From Liolophura sinensis (Eukaryota; Mollusca; Polyplacophora; Chitonida; Chitonidae), in contig NC_088303.1 of the NCBI RefSeq assembly GCF_032854445.1, positions 26,267,265-26,331,264 of the forward strand: 64,000 nucleotides of DNA, read 5' to 3'. Positions 58,496-64,000 of this stretch are shown here, piece after piece. The notes under the pieces are model-generated. The model saw only the letters and a program-made list of their open reading frames with translations, ran no database searches and was not told where the DNA came from. The translations under genes were made by a program, and so were the position numbers. How positions within the stretch are numbered: position 1 is the first letter of the stretch; the number at the start of each line of letters is the position of its first letter.

Positions 58496-59959
58496 TTTGC
58501 TTTCCATAAGAGGACACACCTTACCGTGGGATGTGGGGTAGACGTGTCACATCCTGGTCAAAGCTACTCTCTTAACTCCTCCCACACCTGCGGACGGAGT
58601 ATTGAATAGACCTGCCGGACCGTGTCCACGGAGACATTTCTTGTGACATTTGAGAGTTTGCCATCAGATACGAAATATCTCAAAGGGTATAGGTTAGGCG
58701 ACGTGAGCTGGGTACAAACAGTTTGACCGCGGGTGAGTGGCTATGATGCGTAGGTCAGGGCAACTGGTACAATTATCCTTATAGGGTTACAAAATTTATC
58801 GAAGCACTTCGTATGAACTTTAGTTTGTTACTTAATCTATGGACCCTGTAGAAATACGGAATTCTTCAGCATGCTGTTAGGAAAGGATACTTTGCGGGCA
58901 AAATGGGAAAAATTTTCGAGAATTGCCTCTGATTTCCTGAGCATGAAATACAGGAAACTATATTCTTTTGGGTTATTTTGCTGTTAAGTGTTACCCATTT
59001 GATTAGCCTTCATAAAACTTACATGCTTATAATGCCACTGGCATTGTAATTGGAAGTTTTTGTCAGAAAGGAATGGAAAGATTTGTTCAATCAGTTGCTA
59101 TCCGTCGAATTCCCATGATGTTTTTACAATAATTTTCACACCTTTTTATATAGTATATTGTAATACTATCCGTGTATGTAGCCTTAAAATGTTGATGAAA
59201 ACGGTGATTTAAAATAGTTTATCATATGTTTATCTTGGAAAAAAATTGTTTCTTTCTTGTATTTCATTGTTGTTTCTGCTAGTTTTCTCCCTTAAAGTTG
59301 ATTATAACAAACCGTTTTCTGACACCTGACTTTGTAACCAATGGCAAGGCCGTTTCTATATATGGTCTCCGAAACGTTTTGCCGCAAAATTGTGAAAAGT
59401 TTCTCTGATGTAAAGCTGTAATTGTATTGGGGTTCATTTTTTTCATTATACACATGTACTTGTATATATATTTTAACGAGAAATAAATCAAACTGTCAGT
59501 TTGGAATGGAGTAAATAGATTACTGCGAATGAAATTGATGATTTAGTCGTTCAAATATAGGAATATTTTATATTACAATATTTTTATCTTTTTTGTTGAA
59601 TGGAGAGCGAACCTGTGCTATTGTGGTTTATACATACTACAGGTAGCCGCGTTGTGCGTGTTCATACAGTATAGTTTGTCAGCTTTTACAAATATGCCCG
59701 CTAAACTGATACTTCTTTTCGATTGTTTTACTTATCTGCAACATCTGTATCTCCACGCTGCTCAAATGGTTTCCGCTGGGCTTTAAATTGCCTGCGGCTC
59801 GAGTTAGTGCCTACTATACGACTGGCTAATGATCTGCTAATATGCTTTTATTGCACTGTAGATGGGTACTGGAGAAGACAAACCGGTAAAACAGGCATGT
59901 GTATCATGGCTCAAAAGATCAATGTTTTTCGGATACTGATCATTTACCTTTTTAAAGTA

Positions 59960-60010
59960 TTTGGTATGACCCGACCCGGGTTTGATCCGGGGTCTCCTGA
60001 CTTCGAGCGT
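59960..60010 (+). repeat. SINE head fragment with B-box-like sequence
   Basis: GGTATGACCCGACCCGGGTT, TGATCCGGGGTCTCC resembles the head of family B. No tail is seen. Confidence 0.5.
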
Positions 60011-60634
60011 GCGTTTTGCCAAATTTTCTTCATGTTAATTTTACTTCATGGAGTTCATATGGTATTGTCTGACTCTGGAAGTGTGGAACTAATAGCTTTT
60101 TTGCGTGTTATCCGTCTTGTTAAAGACATGACATAGATCCATTGATTAAAATCAGACGATATGTCTAAGTGATGTACAAATACGAAAAACTTCTACTGTT
60201 TGGGTTCATATATATATGATGGTGCCCGTTTTTCAAACATCCTGGGTTTTGACGATAAAGCGTCTTGTTTGCCTGTGTCATATTAACAGCATGTATGCCT
60301 CAAGGGAATGGCGCCTGTAACTAGTACAGCCTTTGTTAGCACGATCTGCCAAGGTAGAGTTCAAAGGGGGTGTAAAATCTACCTGCTAGCTCTCTACCCT
60401 AGTGATATGAACTACGTAGTTTGTCTGCTTTAACATACCCAGAGGCGTCATTCTTAAGCACATGACACATCACGATGGAGTCCTATAGGGGTTTCAGCGT
60501 ACCACCTGTTCCGGTAGGACGTACACGTATTTCATACAAGGTATCTTGATGATGGCCAAATGGCAGAACATCTGTGGCTGATTAAATGATTTGAAATGGA
60601 AGATACTTAGGGAATTTATCTATCCATTTACGTA

Positions 60635-60692
60635 GCGTATAATTCACGTATGTATCCATTTATGTAGCGTATAATACACGTATGATATAAAT
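60635..60692 (+). repeat. Two tandem copies of a 30-bp unit
   Basis: TATCCATTTACGTAGCGTAT then AATTCACGTATG, twice. Confidence 0.85.
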
Positions 60693-61332
60693 GTGTATAT
60701 TCCTGGGTTACAGACTGTACATGTCCACATATCGATATTCGGTGAAACACATCCTACGTCACAGCTATTACAATCGGGAAGATTTTGTTCGTGATCAGAA
60801 ACGGGCACAAGCTAGGAAAAGCCTACGCTAGTATTTTCGCTGAGAATATTGCCTTCCATACTGTGCAGTAAAGAAATAGCGCAGCTTGATACTTTGATCT
60901 TACTGTATATCAGCCCTATCCTAGAGGTTGAGAATACAGACTACATGTCATGTGCTGGGATTTTTTAAAACCACACAAAGCTAATTAGTCACTGATTTCC
61001 GGCGACGGCAGTTTTTTTCTTATTTGTTTTTGAGCACAAAATACAAATTTCGGGATCTATGTTGTAGGAACAGTTGTGGAAAATTATAAGTAAATGACAA
61101 CATCAAACTGGAATTTAACAGAAAGGATGGAATGATTCAGTTTTTAAGGTTATTGCGAAATTGGTAGTTTTTGGTAGCGAACGTACTGCAATGGTTGTGA
61201 TACTTAAAGTCTCTATAGGGATATGTTACTAAAGGTAGATGTACTCTTTGTCCTTTTCTTTCAGATATGTAAAACTCTGTTTAATTGTCTTTTAAACTTC
61301 ATCTAATGAAACATTGTTATGGTGTGTTAAAA

Positions 61333-61647
61333 ATGACAATGGCACTAACCCTTTGCCAGATGACGTTGAGCGGCCTTAAAGAACACGAGACCGGAGGAAA
61401 ATCTTTTTATTTTTCGATAAACAAATATGCAGGGAAAACACATCTGTTCAAGGTGACGTCAGGAATTCAGAACAAAACATACAATTACACCGCCACTTAT
61501 AGCAATAATGATATGGTCCGAAACATCCACCATCCTTTTACAGTGGTTGACAGAGACAATGCTGATCTGGAGTGTACAGTTTGTCTATTGGCTGAAATGC
61601 CTGCGGGGATTTCCCTAGCTGACGATTGCAGGGTTGTGACTCAGTGA
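61333..61647 (+). CDS. Possible protein-coding ORF of about 105 codons, unrecognised
   Basis: From ATG 61333 (or 61306) to TGA. It starts MTMALTLCQMTLSGLKEHE and continues KSFYFSINKYAGKTHLFKVT and FTVVDRDNADLECTVCLLAE. It has two N-glycosylation-type sites (NKT, NYT) and three cysteines. A pyrimidine-rich acceptor (CCTTTTCTTTCAG) lies at 61264. The composition looks more protein-like than most frames here, but I recognise no family. Confidence 0.25.
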   Translation: MTMALTLCQMTLSGLKEHETGGKSFYFSINKYAGKTHLFKVTSGIQNKTYNYTATYSNNDMVRNIHHPFTVVDRDNADLECTVCLLAEMPAGISLADDCRVVTQ

Positions 61648-62040
61648 ATAAAAACGACCGAATCTGGTGACCTAAATTTCTTGCATTACCTCCTGTTCAC
61701 AAATGAATATACGTGAAAAACTGCCCGTTTCTCTCTTGTTAAGATAAGTAATGAAAAATTGCAGAAATACATTCTGTACTACATACAGAAAAACATTTGC
61801 GACTCTAAATTCGAAATTTAATTAGCCTACAGGGGGTGAGGCATCACGAACAGGTCTTTATTAAAGAAGCGCCCATTCAATGGGTTAAGTAACTTTTTTG
61901 TCTCTCGGTAACACTGCCTATATGCAGACATTACACCCATGATAAAACCCCCAAAGGTGAGACAGTGTGGTCTCACGTGATAACTGTAAGCTTAAGCTTA
62001 GTTAGCCACCTTCCTAGACGTGTGCCCTCATGGGTCGAGA

Positions 62041-62307
62041 GGGGGCCTCCGTGGCTGAGTCGGTTAAAGCGCTAGCGTAGCGTAATGACCCAGGAGTCTC
62101 TCACCAATGCGGTCGCTGTGAGTTCAAGTCCAGCTCATGCTGGCTTCCTCTCCGGACGTACGTGAGAAGGTCTGGCAGCAACCTGCGGATGGTCGTGGGT
62201 TTCCTCCGGGCTGTGCCCGGTTTCCACCCACCATAATGCTGGCCGCCGTCGTATAAGTGAAATATTCTTGAGTACGGCGTAAAACACCAATCAAAAAAAA
62301 AAAAAAA
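62041..62307 (+). repeat. Full-length SINE family A with exact target-site duplication
   Basis: The head begins GGGGGCCTCCGTGGCTGAGT; B box GAGTTCAAGTCC; body and tail CGGCGTAAAACACCAATCAA, ending in poly-A instead of AAAT. It is flanked by the 14-bp duplication TCATGGGTCGAGAG (62028-62041 and 62309-62322), evidence of a recent L1-type retrotransposition. Confidence 0.95.
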
Positions 62308-62322
62308 GTCATGGGTCGAGAG

Positions 62323-62375
62323 CTATTGATCTTAACCGAACCTGGGTTCGAATCCACCTCATGCTGTAGTTATAG
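62323..62375 (+). repeat. tRNA/SINE-like B-box fragment at the SINE target site
   Basis: GAACCTGGGTTCGAATCCAC is a good RNA polymerase III B box. There is no tRNA fold that I can complete, so it is more likely an older SINE head into which the 62041 SINE inserted. Confidence 0.45.
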
Positions 62376-62795
62376 GTTATGTTTTAGCGTAACTTATCAT
62401 CATGAAGGCGAAATGAAAACCTGCGACACGTCTTAGCCTCGCCATCCTCAAAGCAGCATGTCTTCGTTTTTTGCTGAATCCTTGATACGTGCCGTTGTCG
62501 AATAAAACTTCATGGGACTGAAAATAAATGTTTGTATTTATGTACGAGCTTGTAAGGCTTACGTAGGATCTCAGTTTTGTAGAAATGACGATAGATACCA
62601 ACTAACTAAACTTAGCTTTTCTGTTCTTTTTTTTCATACAGTATACGGATCACTTCCCTGGCATCGTTTTACACAGCGAGTTCAATGATTACATCTGGAT
62701 ATTTACATTGGTGAACTTTGATATAATAGATTGGGTAAAGGTGTAAGTTGTAATTCTACACTGTACGAGCCCAAGGTATACAACAGGCTGCAACA

Positions 62796-62825
62796 ATGAC
62801 GAAAGGCAAGCAGGTCATCTCAGGG
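62796..62825 (+). CDS. Possible first coding exon of a gene continuing right
   Basis: CAACAATG start context, ten codons MTKGKQVISG, then a good donor GGG/GTGAGT. An acceptor-like TTTTTTTCATACAG lies upstream at about 62641. Too short to identify; it depends on downstream exons beyond the window. Confidence 0.2.
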
Positions 62826-63067
62826 GTGAGTATAAATGATACAAAACCTCGCACATTCTTGTATATAAGCTTACGTGACAGAGTGTTAAGTTGTCTGCTA
62901 CCTTCTTACACAAAGACATAACAGCCAAGACCCTGTGACCTGTCTGTAAGAGTGTGCTATACCTTTGAGCTTAAAGTAAAAGAAAGCTAAAATATGAAGT
63001 AAGGTGCCCCATACAGACAACTGGAAACTATGCATAAAAATACCTTCATTTGTTTATTTAGATGTTT

Positions 63068-63366
63068 TAAAGAGTGTTGCAAGGCATTCGAATATTTAAA
63101 AAACTATGGAGGGCTTTATGAGCCATACTGACGGTATCTAGGAACTCGCATCATCTTTTTGTGCCTGATGTTCACCAGAAGGGAGGAATTTTTGGGCACT
63201 ATTTCAGCAGTCTTTTACTCATAGATAAAAAGAGTTATTCCAACATTCAGCGTCGTGATTAGAGTTGGAAAAACTTCCTGTGGCGTCAGAGTTCCTAAAC
63301 GCTGATAGTATGGTTCATAAAGCCCTCTTTTAAATTCAAATGTTTGAATGCCTTTAACTCTATTCA
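63068..63366 (+). mobile_element. MITE, about 300 bp, with long inverted ends
   Basis: The left arm has AAGGCATTCGAATATTT, GAGGGCTTTATGAGCCATAC and TAGGAACTC. The right arm reverse-complements to AAGGCATTCAAACATTT, GAGGGCTTTATGAACCATAC and TTAGGAACTC. The arms are about 80 bp and the centre is non-coding. Confidence 0.88.
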
Positions 63367-64000
63367 TAAAAATCTAAGAAAATAAATGAAAGTATATCTA
63401 TGTATAGTTTTGAGTGGTCTATTTAGTGATGCCTACTTCGATTTTTAGAGGTTTTTTCTTTCAAAGTTCCCATAGTGTTAAAAGCTGCACTATGAGCAGC
63501 TATCAGAAATCTTGATCTGCTTGTCAAGACGCCAGCTGTGATGTTAATTTTCTGAGTTTCAACAATTAAGCTCGCGGTGTCTTGTTGGAACTAAATGAAA
63601 ACAAAAACAACCAAGAACATAATAGAACCATAACGTAACCAGTCTACCAGTTTATGCTGGAATAATACATGGTCTACGTGGATGTGGACGGAAATCATGC
63701 ATGTAGACGCATAAATCTTCAAGGAGACTTTCTTCGAGATTCCAACGGCCATGGCGGAGTATGCCAAAACACCTGCAGTGAATGTATATAGTCAAAGAGA
63801 CAAATTCTAACACACATTTCAAGACTATTTGAAAACACGTCCTAAACAAAATATTCCCTGAAAATGTCCAAATATTCCTGAATTTTTGGTCCAAATTTGG
63901 TTCAGCTAGGTCTAGGGTGGCACTGAGAACCACAAATTATGAGCTTACGTTCGAAAACAGATCGGGGTGCCTCTAGGCTGATGCTGTTTTTTTATGGCAA

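Overview
The window is eukaryotic nuclear DNA from an animal. It is AT-rich, gene-poor, split by long introns, and full of tandem repeats, tRNA-derived SINEs and small inverted-repeat transposons (MITEs). The SINE tails, the frequent tacatgta words and the type of proteins encoded suggest a lophotrochozoan, most likely a mollusc such as a bivalve. The phylum is an inference; the species cannot be read from the sequence.

The main gene is EMC1, encoding the large luminal/membrane subunit of the ER membrane protein complex. It runs on the + strand from ATG 11682 to stop 39782 in 25 coding exons, reconstructed here one by one from GT-AG sites, reading phase and protein similarity, giving about 978 codons. 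It has an N-terminal signal peptide, a long luminal region and one C-terminal membrane segment. The joins keep phase everywhere except exon 18 to exon 19, which is one base out.

To the left, on the - strand, one exon (1036-1161) carries the start codon and first part of the SAM domain of an ACK/TNK-family tyrosine kinase; the rest of that gene lies off the left end. A second - strand gene model of three phase-compatible exons (2258-3328, 276 codons) has no family I recognise.

The most unusual feature is inside EMC1. Three introns (2, 12 and 21) begin with tandem arrays whose repeat unit includes the 5' splice site of the preceding exon. In introns 12 and 21 the unit also contains coding sequence from the end of the exon. 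The intron 12 array has 22 extra 85-bp copies of the end of exon 12, almost all with an intact donor. Two more introns hold ordinary minisatellites: a 40-bp unit of about 56 copies in intron 3, and a 59-bp unit of about 18 copies in intron 17.

From 39.8 kb to the right end I find no recognisable conserved gene. This part holds SINEs, MITEs, a duplicated 145-bp segment, five tandem arrays, and three weak gene candidates (a signal-peptide-like exon on the - strand at 52.5 kb, a 105-codon ORF at 61.3 kb, and a possible first exon at 62.8 kb). I see no CRISPR array, operon, virus or bona fide tRNA/rRNA gene.
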